Counted from the stretch's first letter, positions 16,357 to 25,810 are shown. The stretch: DNA of 64,000 nt from CAYWRO01 sp964460345 (GCA_964460345.1 CAYWRO010000001.1:47633-111632), one strand, 5' to 3'. Program-made: numbers and translations. The notes: generated from the letters alone by a model not told the origin.

Positions 16357-16683
16357 TCAACGATTCCAGTGGTGTCGAACCGCTCTTTCCATTTTGAGTC
16401 GACCGATTGGTAGCTCTGTGCTGAACCTGGTGTCGGGCGATCCGATGCGTCGGACGATTTCTTCAGCCAGTCCGCGAACGGCTTCGAGTGCTGTCGTTCC
16501 TCCGGCGATGACCTGCGCACCATCCAACTCCGTCGTGGCTTGCCAGACGTGGGATGTAAGTCCGCTTCCGTGCATTTCTCCGGAGCTCGGCTCCCGGACC
16601 ACGTATCGCACATCCAATCGGCGCCCGCAGACTTCAAGCCACGTTGGCCAGGTCGAATCCTGCTCGTCGGCGCCGATCTCCAT
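16357..16683 (-). CDS. Hypothetical protein between groEL1 and groES
   Basis: 108 residues, soluble, no signal peptide, moderately charged, with a basic end (LKMERAVRHHWNR). I do not recognise a family. The evidence that it is real is positional: the ATG is 6 bases after the groEL1 stop, the stop is 18 bases before the groES start, and the same-strand frame fills the gap exactly. It probably shares the chaperone transcript. No overlap with a better frame was found. Confidence 0.6.
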   Translation of the reverse strand: MEIGADEQDSTWPTWLEVCGRRLDVRYVVREPSSGEMHGSGLTSHVWQATTELDGAQVIAGGTTALEAVRGLAEEIVRRIGSPDTRFSTELPIGRLKMERAVRHHWNR

Positions 16684-16689
16684 ACTCCG

Positions 16690-18453
<1,764 letters not shown>

Positions 18454-18769
18454 TGATTGCTGCTCCAGATCTTGGTGCTTCGTGCAGATGTTCGCCCCCC
18501 GCATCGCCGCAGCGGACCGCGCGAGGGGCGAGGTGGCTGGGAGGTGGGGGGGCAGCGTGTCCGCATCACCCAAGGCAAGTTCGGTGCCACCCTCGGGCCG
18601 CCGGGCCGCGTGGCCCCCCGTTCCCGCCGCACCGCCCGGAGAGCGGCCGGGAGGGCGGTGCCGGCCTCCCGCGGGCCTCCTCCGCCCCGCCGGCCGCCTG
18701 TCAGCCCCCGCCCGCTCCCGTCTCCACGCTGCCCTTTTGGCAGGGCGGGGCGGGGGATGGGGGGGATGG

Positions 18770-18870
18770 GGAGGTGAAGAGGTGGAGAGGTGAACAGGGA
18801 GGGGGGGTGAAGAGGTGGGGAGGGGGGATGAACAGGTGAGGAGGTGAAGAGGTGAAGAGGGGGTGTGGGG
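18770..18870. repeat. Short-word filler repeat, GGTGAAGAGG class
   Basis: About ten degenerate copies of GAGGTGAAGAGGTG-like words. The same words occur at 63841-63889 and, shorter, at 4937-4972. Confidence 0.7.
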
Positions 18871-18987
18871 AGGGTGTCGGGGGGCTTTGAGGCACCCTGA
18901 ACAGGTGGGGATTTGGGGCGGGAACGCGCAATAACGGACTGCGGACGTGTGTCGGCGCTGCGCCGACACTCGCTTTTGGAGCGCCAG

Positions 18988-19113
18988 CGCGCGTTTTCAG
19001 AGCACGAGCGCGCGTGTCCGGAGCACGGGCGCGCGCTTCCGAAGCACCGGCGCGCGTTCCCGGCGCACCGGCGCGCATCCCCGGGGCGGGAGCGCGCGTC
19101 TCCAGAGCACGGG
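18988..19113. repeat. 21-bp tandem repeat array, six copies
   Basis: Six head-to-tail units of 21 bases with the pattern CGCGCGTxTCCxGAGCACGGG; the period of 21 is a multiple of three, so open frames run through it and give heptad-like Ala/Arg peptides. Copies differ at several positions each. A partial seventh copy follows. Confidence 0.75.
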
Positions 19114-19203
19114 CGCGTGGGCGCGGACCACCTTCGGGCGGCGGCAGAGCGCCGGGGCGGCCTTTCCGCTCAGACATGCCCGCGCGGAGTACCGCGTGGG
19201 CAT

Positions 19204-19337
19204 GCCACCCGCCAGACAGCCCAGAGCGGAGTCCCCTGTGGGGATGCCACCCGCCAGACAGCCCAGAGCGGAGTCCCCTGTGGGGATGCCACCCGCCAGA
19301 CAGCCCAGAGCGGAGTCCACCGTGGGGATGCCACCCA
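19204..19337. repeat. 42-bp tandem repeat array, three full copies
   Basis: Near-identical 42-base units begin at 19204, 19246 and 19288, each opening GCCACCCGCCAGACAGCCC, with a truncated fourth at 19330 and a degenerate copy just before 19204. There is no spacer/repeat alternation, so it is not a CRISPR. It reads as 14-residue repeats on either strand but lacks a start signal. Confidence 0.85.
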
Positions 19338-19347
19338 CGACCCTCCT

Positions 19348-19380
19348 CATTCGTCATTCGCAATTCATCATTCGTCATTG
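19348..19380. repeat. Short-word filler repeat, ATTCGTCATTCG class
   Basis: Overlapping degenerate copies of TCATTCGTCATTCG/CAATTCATC. On the minus strand it reads as an open frame starting MTNDELRMTNE, a product that I regard as repeat-derived and not a gene. Confidence 0.65.
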
Positions 19381-19401
19381 TCCCCTCCTACCATCGCCCC
19401 C

Positions 19402-19842
19402 ATGCCCCCCCTCCCCGAATCACTGACCACTGTCCACTCTCCACTGTCAACTGTGCTCGCCGCGGTCGATGTCGGCAGTTACATGCCGATCCTCATCCTG
19501 ATCCTGATGGCGATCACCTTCGCGGCGGTCAACATCATCGCGTCGCTCGTGCTCGGCCCCTCCCGGCAGGGGGACCGCAAGGGGGAGAGTTACGAGTCCG
19601 GCATGAAGCCGATCGGGACCGCCCGCAAGCGTTTCAACGTGCGGTTTTACCTGATCGCGATGGTCTTCCTGGTCTTTGATATCGAGATCATCTTCCTCTA
19701 CCCGTGGGCGACGACGTACCCCAACATCGATCAGACCGGCTCCGAAGCGCTCGTCTGGCTCGGCCGCATCCTGTTCTTCCTCTTCACCACGGTGGTCGCG
19801 TACCTCTATGGGATCAGGAAGGGCGTCTTCCGGTTTGACTAG
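19402..19842 (+). CDS. nuoA: NADH-quinone oxidoreductase subunit A
   Basis: A membrane subunit of respiratory complex I. Three membrane helices are visible: PILILILMAITFAAVNIIAS, FYLIAMVFLVFDIEIIFLYP (with the conserved FDIEIIFLYPW) and ILFFLFTTVVAYLYGI. The loop SYESGMKPIGTARKRFNVRFY is the family signature. The start is uncertain: the ATG at 19402 gives 146 residues, but residues 8-18 are encoded by filler repeat, so a GTG at 19453 or the ATG at 19483 (119 residues) may be the real start. nuoB lies 30 kb away at 50025, so the usual nuoA-nuoB pair is broken. Confidence 0.92.
   Translation: MPPLPESLTTVHSPLSTVLAAVDVGSYMPILILILMAITFAAVNIIASLVLGPSRQGDRKGESYESGMKPIGTARKRFNVRFYLIAMVFLVFDIEIIFLYPWATTYPNIDQTGSEALVWLGRILFFLFTTVVAYLYGIRKGVFRFD
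19421..19453. repeat. Short-word filler repeat, CACTGTCCACTG class
   Basis: Degenerate repeats of CACTGxCCACTGTC just upstream of or inside the 5-prime end of nuoA. The reverse complement of the same words (AGTGGACAGTGGACAGTG) is at 61553-61580, upstream of flgK. Confidence 0.65.
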
Positions 19843-19845
19843 TGG

Positions 19846-19866
19846 GATCGCCTTTCAAGGCGATGC
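19846..19866. repeat. REP-like palindrome, copy 1
   Basis: Arms ATCGCCTT and AAGGCGAT around a TC centre, just after the nuoA stop. The same palindrome in inverted orientation follows at 19922-19942, and a perfect copy lies at 40071-40092. Confidence 0.75.
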
Positions 19867-19921
19867 GAACGCGCATCGGGGGCGCGGGGGGAAGGCGCCT
19901 CCCGCGTCCGGCTGATCTCGC

Positions 19922-19942
19922 CTCGCCTTGAAAGGCGATGCC
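19922..19942. repeat. REP-like palindrome, copy 2 (inverted)
   Basis: Arms TCGCCTT and AAGGCGA around a GA centre, then TGCCACGC. It forms a pair with the palindrome at 19846-19866, 60 bases apart, both between nuoA and the DUF2752 gene. Confidence 0.72.
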
Positions 19943-19981
19943 ACGCATCCCCCGCCCGTTGGCCGCCGTACGAACTCACCG

Positions 19982-20446
19982 ATGGCCCCCCGCCCGCACC
20001 AACCAGGTCGCCGAACGGAGCGAATCCTCGCCTGCCTGCTGGCCGCGGGGTGCCTGGGCGTGCTTGTCGTCGCGGCGTCGCTGACGCCCGACGCCGCGGG
20101 GCACGGCACGCACGAGCAGCTTGGCCTGCCGCCGTGCGGCTGGGTGTACGTCCTGGATGCGCCCTGCCCGACGTGCGGCATGACCACGGCCTTCGCCGCC
20201 GCGGCGGGACGCCGCCCGCTTGAGGCGTTCCTCATCCAGCCGATGGGGGCGGTCCTGGCGATCGGCACGGCGACGGTCTTCTGGGGAGCGGCCCACGTCG
20301 CCCTCTTCGGCTCGCGCATGGGCGCGATCGCGGCCCGCTTCACGCGCCCGCGGGCGCTGTGGATCTTCGCCGCGCTGGCCGCCGCGGCGTGGGTTTACAA
20401 GATCCTGACCTTCACGGGGGTTGAGGGGACGGGAGCTGCGGCATGA
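19982..20446 (+). CDS. DUF2752 membrane protein
   Basis: About 154 residues with membrane segments near 12-32, 95-115 and 130-148. The motif LPPCGWVYVLDAPCPTCGMTTAFAAAAGRR carries the three Cys and the CPxCGxTxA pattern that define DUF2752, a family of unknown function common in planctomycetes and actinobacteria. The ATG at 19982 is preferred because the in-frame TTG at 19928 is part of the REP palindrome. The stop overlaps the next gene as ATGA, so it is first in a five-gene operon with two lipoproteins, a glycosyltransferase-like gene and a phosphatase. Confidence 0.86.
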   Translation: MAPRPHQPGRRTERILACLLAAGCLGVLVVAASLTPDAAGHGTHEQLGLPPCGWVYVLDAPCPTCGMTTAFAAAAGRRPLEAFLIQPMGAVLAIGTATVFWGAAHVALFGSRMGAIAARFTRPRALWIFAALAAAAWVYKILTFTGVEGTGAAA

Positions 20447-21141
20447 AGCACGACCCCCGCAAGGCCCGGGCGGGCGACCTCACCCGCCGCGACCTGCTCC
20501 GCGCGATGCCGCTGGCGGCCGGGGGCCTGCTGCTCTCCGGCTGCGCCATCGGCAAGCTCGCCGGCGGCATGGCAGACTCGTACAAACGCACGAGCACGCG
20601 CACCGTCGAAGCGGAGTACACGGGGCTCGAGGGGAAGTCCTTCGCCGTCGTCGTCGCCGCCCACCGCGCCGTGCGCACGGAGTTTCCCAACGTCGTCAAC
20701 GACCTGACGCACCGCATCACCGAGCGCCTCCGCGAGCACGCGGGGGCGAGCGGCTACATCCCCGCCCGGCGCGTGCTGGCGTATCAGTACGACAACCCGC
20801 GCTGGGTCGCCCTGCACCCCGCGGAGCTGCGCCAGGCGCTCGACGACGTCGACCGCCTGATCTACGTGGACCTGCAGGAGTTCACGCTGACCGAGCGCGG
20901 CAACCCGTACCTGTGGGCGGGCGTCGCGTCCGGCCTCGTCGGCGTCCTTGCAAAGGACGCGCCGATTCCCGAGGAATACACCTTCACCCGCGATGTGAGC
21001 GTCACGTACCCGGACAAGAGCGGGCTCGGCCCGCACAACATCCCCGCCGACGCCGTGTACACGATGCTCGCCTCACGCTTCATCGATCGCGCCACGTGGC
21101 CGTTTTACCAGCATGAAGAACCGTACTACCCCGAGTATTGA
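20443..21141 (+). CDS. Planctomycete lipoprotein of unknown function
   Basis: 232 residues. A basic start with TRRDLL is followed by a hydrophobic segment and the lipobox LLSGC (Cys at about 35), so it is a lipoprotein; the twin Arg may direct it through Tat. The body has KSFAVVVAAHRAVRTEFPNVV and YVDLQEFTLTERG, resembling a planctomycete lipoprotein family that I recall without a function. The start overlaps the DUF2752 stop by four bases (ATGA), and the next lipoprotein starts 7 bases after the stop. The pairing suggests a shared envelope role. Confidence 0.8.
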   Translation: MKHDPRKARAGDLTRRDLLRAMPLAAGGLLLSGCAIGKLAGGMADSYKRTSTRTVEAEYTGLEGKSFAVVVAAHRAVRTEFPNVVNDLTHRITERLREHAGASGYIPARRVLAYQYDNPRWVALHPAELRQALDDVDRLIYVDLQEFTLTERGNPYLWAGVASGLVGVLAKDAPIPEEYTFTRDVSVTYPDKSGLGPHNIPADAVYTMLASRFIDRATWPFYQHEEPYYPEY

Positions 21142-21148
21142 CCGCGGC

Positions 21149-21817
21149 ATGAAGCGCTCCCTCACCGCGACCGCGCTGCTGCTGGCGGGCCTGGCCCTGG
21201 CGCTCCTGCCGGCGTGCAACATCCTCGGCCCGGCGTACTACTTCGTGCACGGGCCGGACAAGATCCGGCGCGCCCACACGCTGCCCAAGGAACGCCCGAC
21301 GCTCATCTTCATCGACGACCGCGGCTCGGTCCTGCCCGACCGGGCCGTCCGCCGCGAGATCGCGGCCGTCGCCCAGCAGCGCCTGCTGGATGAAGGCGCG
21401 CTCATCGACGTCATCTCCTTCGACAGCGCCCTGGCCGCCACGGGGGGCGATTCCTTCTCCCGCCCGATGAGCATCGTCGAGATCGGCGAGGCCGTCGGGG
21501 CCGAGACCGTCGTCTACGTCACCATGGACCGCTTTGCGCTCACCAGCGACGGCATCACGTACGAGCCGACCGCCGCCGCCCGCGTCAAGGTCGTCGACGT
21601 CGCCCGCCAGGAACGCACGTTCCCCACCGGCATGCAGGAGTTCTACCCGATCGGCGTCACGCTCAACAAGCGGCAGGGGAGCGCGCCGACGACCTCCGGC
21701 CAGCGCCGCGCCGCCCAACGCGACCTGGCCACCCAGCTCGGCACCATCCTGGCCAACGCCTTCGTCGACCACCATCCGCCCGACGACTCGCGCGTCTCGG
21801 GCGCGGGGCGGGAGTGA
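21149..21817 (+). CDS. Second lipoprotein of the operon
   Basis: About 222 residues. The signal peptide SLTATALLLAGLALALLPAC ends in a lipobox with Cys at about 22. The mature start NILGPAYYFVHGPDKI recurs in planctomycete lipoproteins of unknown function. A later segment, RPTLIFIDDRGSVLPDRAVRR, looks like the strand of an alpha/beta domain of the kind seen in nucleotide- or metal-binding envelope proteins, but no catalytic motif is clear. The ATG at 21149 follows the previous stop by 7 bases; the in-frame ATG at 21113 lies inside the previous gene. The next gene starts 3 bases after its stop. Confidence 0.82.
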   Translation: MKRSLTATALLLAGLALALLPACNILGPAYYFVHGPDKIRRAHTLPKERPTLIFIDDRGSVLPDRAVRREIAAVAQQRLLDEGALIDVISFDSALAATGGDSFSRPMSIVEIGEAVGAETVVYVTMDRFALTSDGITYEPTAAARVKVVDVARQERTFPTGMQEFYPIGVTLNKRQGSAPTTSGQRRAAQRDLATQLGTILANAFVDHHPPDDSRVSGAGRE

Positions 21818-21820
21818 GCG

Positions 21821-23029
21821 ATGCCGGACGTCGCTCACGTGCGCCCGCCCTCGCCGGCGCTCCACCTGCTGCACATCGTCGACGCCCGCGATGGGAGCGA
21901 GCCGCTCGTGACCGCGCGGGCCGCGCTCGACGTCCCCGGCTGCCACGACGTCATCCTCATCGGCTCAACGCGCGATGAACGCATCGCCGCAAGCCTCGGC
22001 CTCATCACCGCGGATCGACTCGGCTGGCACGGCTCGGCCCGCTCTGCGCCCGCTGCGCTGCTTCGCCTCCGCCGGCTCGCGAAGGACCGCCTCGCTGCAC
22101 GCCGCGACCATGAGCCGATCCTGATCGCCCACGGCCCGCGGGCCGCCGTCGCCGCACGCATGGCGGTGCCGAAGCGGATCCCCATGCTGGCCACGCTGCC
22201 ACGGGCGCCGCATGGCGCTTCGCCGGTCTCCGCCGGCCGCCGCGTGAGCCTGGCGCTGGAGGACGACGTCGCCATCACCTTCGATGCGGACATCGCCGCC
22301 GCCTGGCGTGCGGCCGACATCTACGACGCGCGCGTCCTGCCCACGCCGCAGCTGTCCTTCGACGGCCCCTCGCGCGCCGAACTGCGCGCCGGCCTCGGCC
22401 TCGACGACGACACGCTCGTCCTGGCCACGCTCGCCGACCCGCCCGCCGCGGGCGACGCCCGCCGCCTGGCGTCCTTCACCGGCTGGCTCTACACCATGGA
22501 CCGCCAGGCCGCCGCCCTCGTGCCGCGCGACCGCGCGACCAACGACCGCTTCCGCCGCGGCGTCCGCTTCACGCGACTCCACGGGCGGCGCTGGGGCATG
22601 CTGGAGGTGGACCTGCCATTGCCGCTCCTTCTGCCCGCGTGCGATGTGGCGATTCTTGATACGACCGAGCCGACGACCGTCGGCCCCATCATTGTCCGCG
22701 CCGCCCAGGCCGCCGGCGTCGCCGCCGTCGTGCCCAAGGCCCCGTGGCTGCGCCGCCTGCACCAGGACGAAGAGGCCCGCCGCACGCTCTTCGCCCCGAA
22801 CGCCACGGCGCTGACGATGATCCACTGCCTGAATCATCTCAGCGAGTCGACGACGTCAATTGCCGCCGCGAAGAAGGCCGCGCTGCGGTGCGCCGCCGCC
22901 CGCAGCGACCCCGCCGCCTTCGCACGCGAGCTCCACCGGCTCATCCGCGAGCGGCTGAACCTACCCTTGGGCGCGGGGGATGGCGACACGCGGTTTGTTC
23001 CAGCCGCACTCGCCGCCGGAGCCCGGTAG
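21821..23029 (+). CDS. Glycosyltransferase-like (GT-B fold) protein
   Basis: 402 residues, no signal peptide or membrane helix. The layout, an N-terminal alpha/beta half with HDVILIGSTRDERIAASLG, then a linker and a second half with LLLPACDVAILDTTEPTTVGPIIVRAAQAAGVAAVVP, looks like a two-domain GT-B glycosyltransferase; the second segment corresponds to the region that binds the nucleotide sugar in GT4-type enzymes. The usual EPFG Glu is not obvious (TEPTTVGP is in its place). It follows a lipoprotein by 3 bases and precedes a tyrosine phosphatase by 2 bases. The assignment is tentative; the substrate is unknown. Confidence 0.6.
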   Translation: MPDVAHVRPPSPALHLLHIVDARDGSEPLVTARAALDVPGCHDVILIGSTRDERIAASLGLITADRLGWHGSARSAPAALLRLRRLAKDRLAARRDHEPILIAHGPRAAVAARMAVPKRIPMLATLPRAPHGASPVSAGRRVSLALEDDVAITFDADIAAAWRAADIYDARVLPTPQLSFDGPSRAELRAGLGLDDDTLVLATLADPPAAGDARRLASFTGWLYTMDRQAAALVPRDRATNDRFRRGVRFTRLHGRRWGMLEVDLPLPLLLPACDVAILDTTEPTTVGPIIVRAAQAAGVAAVVPKAPWLRRLHQDEEARRTLFAPNATALTMIHCLNHLSESTTSIAAAKKAALRCAAARSDPAAFARELHRLIRERLNLPLGAGDGDTRFVPAALAAGAR

Positions 23030-23031
23030 AC

Positions 23032-23532
23032 ATGACTGAAAAGACTGGCGTTCTGTTCATCTGCATGGGCAACATCTGCCGTTCTCCCCTGGCCGAGGGA
23101 ATCTTCATTCACAAGGCCCGGGCCCGCGGCGTGCTCGATCGATTCGACATCGATTCCTGCGGCACGGGTGGCTGGCACATCGGCGAGTGCGCGGATCCGC
23201 GCGCCCTGGCGGTCGCCCGCAAGAACGGCGTCGAACTGCCGAGCTGCGCACGCCAGATCGATCCCTCCACCGACTTCGAACGCTTTCACCTGCTCCTGGC
23301 GATGGACAGCTCCAACCTGCAGCACATCGCCGGGCTGGGCGCCCCGCCGGACCGAACCCGACTTATGAGATCGTTCGATCCCGAAGCCCTCAAACTCGGC
23401 GATCTTGACGTACCCGATCCCTACTGGGGCGGCGACGACGGCTTCGACAATGTGTTCGCCATGCTCGACCGGGCTTGCGAAGGGCTGCTTGACTACCTTC
23501 GCAGCCCGCGCCAGGCCTCGACCGTCGACTGA
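23032..23532 (+). CDS. Low-molecular-weight protein-tyrosine phosphatase
   Basis: 166 residues. The P-loop CMGNICRSP (Cys11, Arg17) and the general-acid motif VPDPYWGG (Asp129) are both intact, as in Wzb/Etp-type phosphatases. These remove phosphate from protein tyrosines, often of kinases that control polysaccharide export. The ATG at 23032 sits 2 bases after the glycosyltransferase-like stop; the frame is open 288 bases further upstream, but that is inside the neighbour. A glycosyltransferase next to a tyrosine phosphatase suggests envelope polysaccharide control, an inference only. A strong hairpin follows the stop. Confidence 0.95.
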   Translation: MTEKTGVLFICMGNICRSPLAEGIFIHKARARGVLDRFDIDSCGTGGWHIGECADPRALAVARKNGVELPSCARQIDPSTDFERFHLLLAMDSSNLQHIAGLGAPPDRTRLMRSFDPEALKLGDLDVPDPYWGGDDGFDNVFAMLDRACEGLLDYLRSPRQASTVD

Positions 23533-23561
23533 TCTCCCGTTCGCGACACCCCCAGTGGTGC

Positions 23562-23596
23562 CACTGCTCGCCGCGGTACTCCGCGGCGCAGCAGTG
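23562..23596. terminator. GC-rich hairpin with TACT loop
   Basis: A 15-bp stem with one bulge (arms CACTGCT...GCCGCGG and complement) and a TACT loop, between the phosphatase stop and the next gene on the same strand. It has no T-run. Hairpins with TACT loops also occur at 50611-50630 and 50650-50673. Confidence 0.6.
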
Positions 23597-23653
23597 CGGA
23601 TCCCGCACGCACCGGTCAAATCAGGTAAGCTCCTGTTCCACAGGAGCCGCACA

Positions 23654-24670
23654 ATGCCGCAACCCACCGAGCGCCTGATCAAACGCCGCGACTTCCTCTC
23701 CGTCGGTGCGGCCGCCGGCCTCACCCTCGCCGCAATCCCGCGCCGCGCCGGCGCTCAGCCGGAGCCGGACGCTCGCGCAAGCGCCGCCCCGCGCCCGCAT
23801 CAGAACGGCCGCAGCCCCTGGCCGATCTGCCTCGACACCGCGACCATCCGGCCCGCCAGCCTCGAAGACAAAATCCGCATCGCCGCCGAAGCGGGCTTTG
23901 ACGCGATCGAGCCGTGGGAGGGCGAACTCAACGATTACGAACGTGCGGGCGGTGATCTGACCGACCTCGGCAAGCGCATTGCTGATGTGGGACTTTTCGT
24001 GCCGAGTGTCATCGGCCTGTGGAACGCCATCCCGCCCACGCGCGAGGCGTTCGACCAGTCGCTCGTGGATTCGCGGCGCCGCATGAAGCAGGCCGCGGCG
24101 ATTGGCTCGCAGCACATCCAGGTGATTCCCCAGCCGCAGCGCCCCTGGCAGGAGTTCGACCCCTTCTGGGCCGCCGCTCGCTACCGCGAACTCCTCGAGA
24201 TTGGCCTCAACGAGTACAACATCAACCCCGCGATGATCTTCGTCCAGTTCCTCGAGGGGGCACGCACCATCGGTCAGGCCGCCCAGATCGCCCTCGACGC
24301 CGACCACCCGAAGGCGAAGATCATCCCCGACGTTTTTCACATGTACATCGGGAGTGGGGGGGCTGGGGGCAGTGAAGAGGGTGGGTTCAACGGCCTGAAG
24401 CACATCCGCGGCGACTTCATCGCGATCTTCCAGTTCAACGACGCCCCCGCCAACCCGCCACGCGATCAACTCAAGGACGAACACCGCGTCTACCCCGGCG
24501 ACGGCATCCTGCCCCTCAAGCAATGCCTGCGCGACCTCGTGGAGATCGGGTACACCGGCTGCATCTCGCTGGAGTTGTACAACCCGACCTACTGGGAGCA
24601 GGATCACGCGGCGGTCGCCCGGACGGGGCTGGAGAAGACGGTGGCGGTGATCGAGGCGGCCGTGGCGTAG
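23654..24670 (+). CDS. Exported sugar isomerase/epimerase-like TIM-barrel protein
   Basis: 338 residues. The N-terminus has the Tat-like motif KRRDFLSVGAAAGLTLAAIP and an alanine-rich cleavage region (RAGAQ), so the folded protein is probably exported by Tat. The body has the xylose-isomerase-like TIM-barrel pattern: KIRIAAEAGFDAIEPWEGEL, the metal-site strands IIPDVFHMY and IAIFQFNDAP, and TGCISLELYN near the end. Such enzymes isomerise or epimerise sugar derivatives such as hydroxypyruvate. A stretch of Gly/Ser near 236-246 (IGSGGAGGSEEG) is low complexity. Planctomycetes carry many exported copies. Confidence 0.86.
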   Translation: MPQPTERLIKRRDFLSVGAAAGLTLAAIPRRAGAQPEPDARASAAPRPHQNGRSPWPICLDTATIRPASLEDKIRIAAEAGFDAIEPWEGELNDYERAGGDLTDLGKRIADVGLFVPSVIGLWNAIPPTREAFDQSLVDSRRRMKQAAAIGSQHIQVIPQPQRPWQEFDPFWAAARYRELLEIGLNEYNINPAMIFVQFLEGARTIGQAAQIALDADHPKAKIIPDVFHMYIGSGGAGGSEEGGFNGLKHIRGDFIAIFQFNDAPANPPRDQLKDEHRVYPGDGILPLKQCLRDLVEIGYTGCISLELYNPTYWEQDHAAVARTGLEKTVAVIEAAVA

Positions 24671-24675
24671 GTGCC

Positions 24676-25665
24676 TCAGGGGCTGTCGAGCGTGCCGAAG
24701 ACACGTGAGAAGTCGCGGCGCGCGAGGTCCACCCGGCTGATCCAGAAGTAGAGTTCTCCCGCATCACACCAGCACCAGCCCGGCCCCTTCTGGTCTGTGC
24801 CTATCTTGAACAGCAACAGCGGCCGTTCATTGTCCCTTGTCGGAACGTCCTCAAGATCGACCTGGCCACGAACCTGGTGACAATGTTCGCCTTCGATCAG
24901 GTCGCGGGCATACAGATCTGAAAGATCGTGGATGGAAGCCGCGCCGTCGGCATGTGCCAGGGAGACAATCCGCCTCATTTCAAGTCTGCACGCCCGGTAC
25001 ATCGGCGGCGCCGAACTCGGCCGGGCGGGCGCGGCCACGCGGCTGAGGGGAATCGACTCGTCCTCCTCGAACCACACTTGCCAAGCGGTCTCGTCGTTTG
25101 GTTTGAATCCCCACGGCTCTCGCGCCGCGTCATACCAGAGCCAGAGCAGGCCGCGCTGAGGCAGCAGCAGTTTCTCTCGGTCGGCGGCCGGAAACGACGG
25201 CAGTTCGCTGAGGCGAAATTGCCCGAGAAAGTACAGCGGAACGCCATCGCGATTCGGCCAAGTCGTCTGCCGCGGCAGGTCCGGATCTCCGCCGAGACGC
25301 GATTGCCCGGCGGAGAGCGCTTCACCGGACCTCAGCGGCCTGGCTGTCACTGCGACGGCCGGCTCCGCACTCGCAAGTGCCCCCTCAGCGAGATCCCCGA
25401 TACCATAAGCCTCGTAGACGGCGCGGATGTCCTCCGGATCCAGCACCGGACTGCGCACGTTCAACTGCGCCACTCGTCGATCACGCGGGGTGGTGTGCCG
25501 GACATCGAGTGCGACGCGGTCGACGCCCGTGGCCGCAAGCAGTCGCACCCGGAGGAGATGCTCCACCTCTTCCCGGCTTCCAGCCGTCACCGACAGTAGC
25601 GGCTCGTCGGATTCACCACGATACACATTCCCCTCTTTCCAGGTCCAGACACGAAAGATCGCCAT
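24676..25665 (-). CDS. DUF1963 (YwqG-like) protein
   Basis: About 329 residues, cytoplasmic. The C-terminal two thirds carry the DUF1963 pattern: LGGDPDLPRQTTWP, then VPLYFLGQFRLSELPSF, then PQRGLLWLWYD, and a later LLFKIGTDQKGPGWCWCDAGELYFWI. The function is unknown. The N-terminal 110 residues (MAIFRVWTWKEGN and on) look like a separate small domain. The ATG at 25665 has GAGGAG about six bases upstream. It is convergent with the TIM-barrel gene, with only 5 bases between the stops, and head to head with the tRNA gene. Confidence 0.85.
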   Translation of the reverse strand: MAIFRVWTWKEGNVYRGESDEPLLSVTAGSREEVEHLLRVRLLAATGVDRVALDVRHTTPRDRRVAQLNVRSPVLDPEDIRAVYEAYGIGDLAEGALASAEPAVAVTARPLRSGEALSAGQSRLGGDPDLPRQTTWPNRDGVPLYFLGQFRLSELPSFPAADREKLLLPQRGLLWLWYDAAREPWGFKPNDETAWQVWFEEDESIPLSRVAAPARPSSAPPMYRACRLEMRRIVSLAHADGAASIHDLSDLYARDLIEGEHCHQVRGQVDLEDVPTRDNERPLLLFKIGTDQKGPGWCWCDAGELYFWISRVDLARRDFSRVFGTLDSP

Positions 25666-25726
25666 GAGCGCTCCTCGCCGTCGCCGGTCGAACACCGAGC
25701 CGGCGATGGATAGCATAACGCACCAC

Positions 25727-25810
25727 GCCGGAGTGGCGGAATTGGCAGACGCGGCGGATTCAAAATCCGCTGCCCGCAAGGGCTTGGGGGTTCGACTCCC
25801 CCCTCCGGCA
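25727..25810 (+). tRNA. tRNA-Leu (anticodon CAA)
   Basis: An 84-base cloverleaf with a 7-bp acceptor stem (GCCGGAG / CTCCGGC), discriminator A, anticodon stem GCGGA/TCCGC, anticodon loop TTCAAAA giving CAA (reads UUG), a long class II variable arm, and the T-arm GGGGGTTCGACTCCCCC. No CCA is encoded at the 3-prime end. It lies 61 bases from the divergent DUF1963 start. Confidence 0.97.

Larger units (their letters stand above)
18454..19401. other. Repeat-filled intergenic region, no credible gene
   Basis: About 950 bases between divergent groEL1 and nuoA. It holds GC-rich unique sequence (18454-18769), short-word GGTGAAGAGG filler (18770-18870), a 21-bp tandem array (18988-19113), a 42-bp tandem array (19204-19337) and ATTCGTCATTCG-type filler (19348-19380). 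Long open frames cross it on both strands, but their products are low complexity and follow the repeats, so I reject them as genes. The promoters of both flanking operons must lie here; no clear -35/-10 pair stands out. Confidence 0.7.

Noticed and set aside
18454..18560. CIRCE heat-shock operator upstream of groEL1
   Set aside because: No TTAGCACTC inverted repeat is present in the leader.
19204..19337. CRISPR-like array
   Set aside because: Units are contiguous tandem copies without unique spacers, and no cas gene is near.
18701..19378. Minus-strand frame with an MTNDELRMTNE-type start and WHPHRGLRSGL repeats
   Set aside because: It is the translation of filler and tandem repeats; both strands are open because periods are multiples of three. 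No ribosome-binding site or family.
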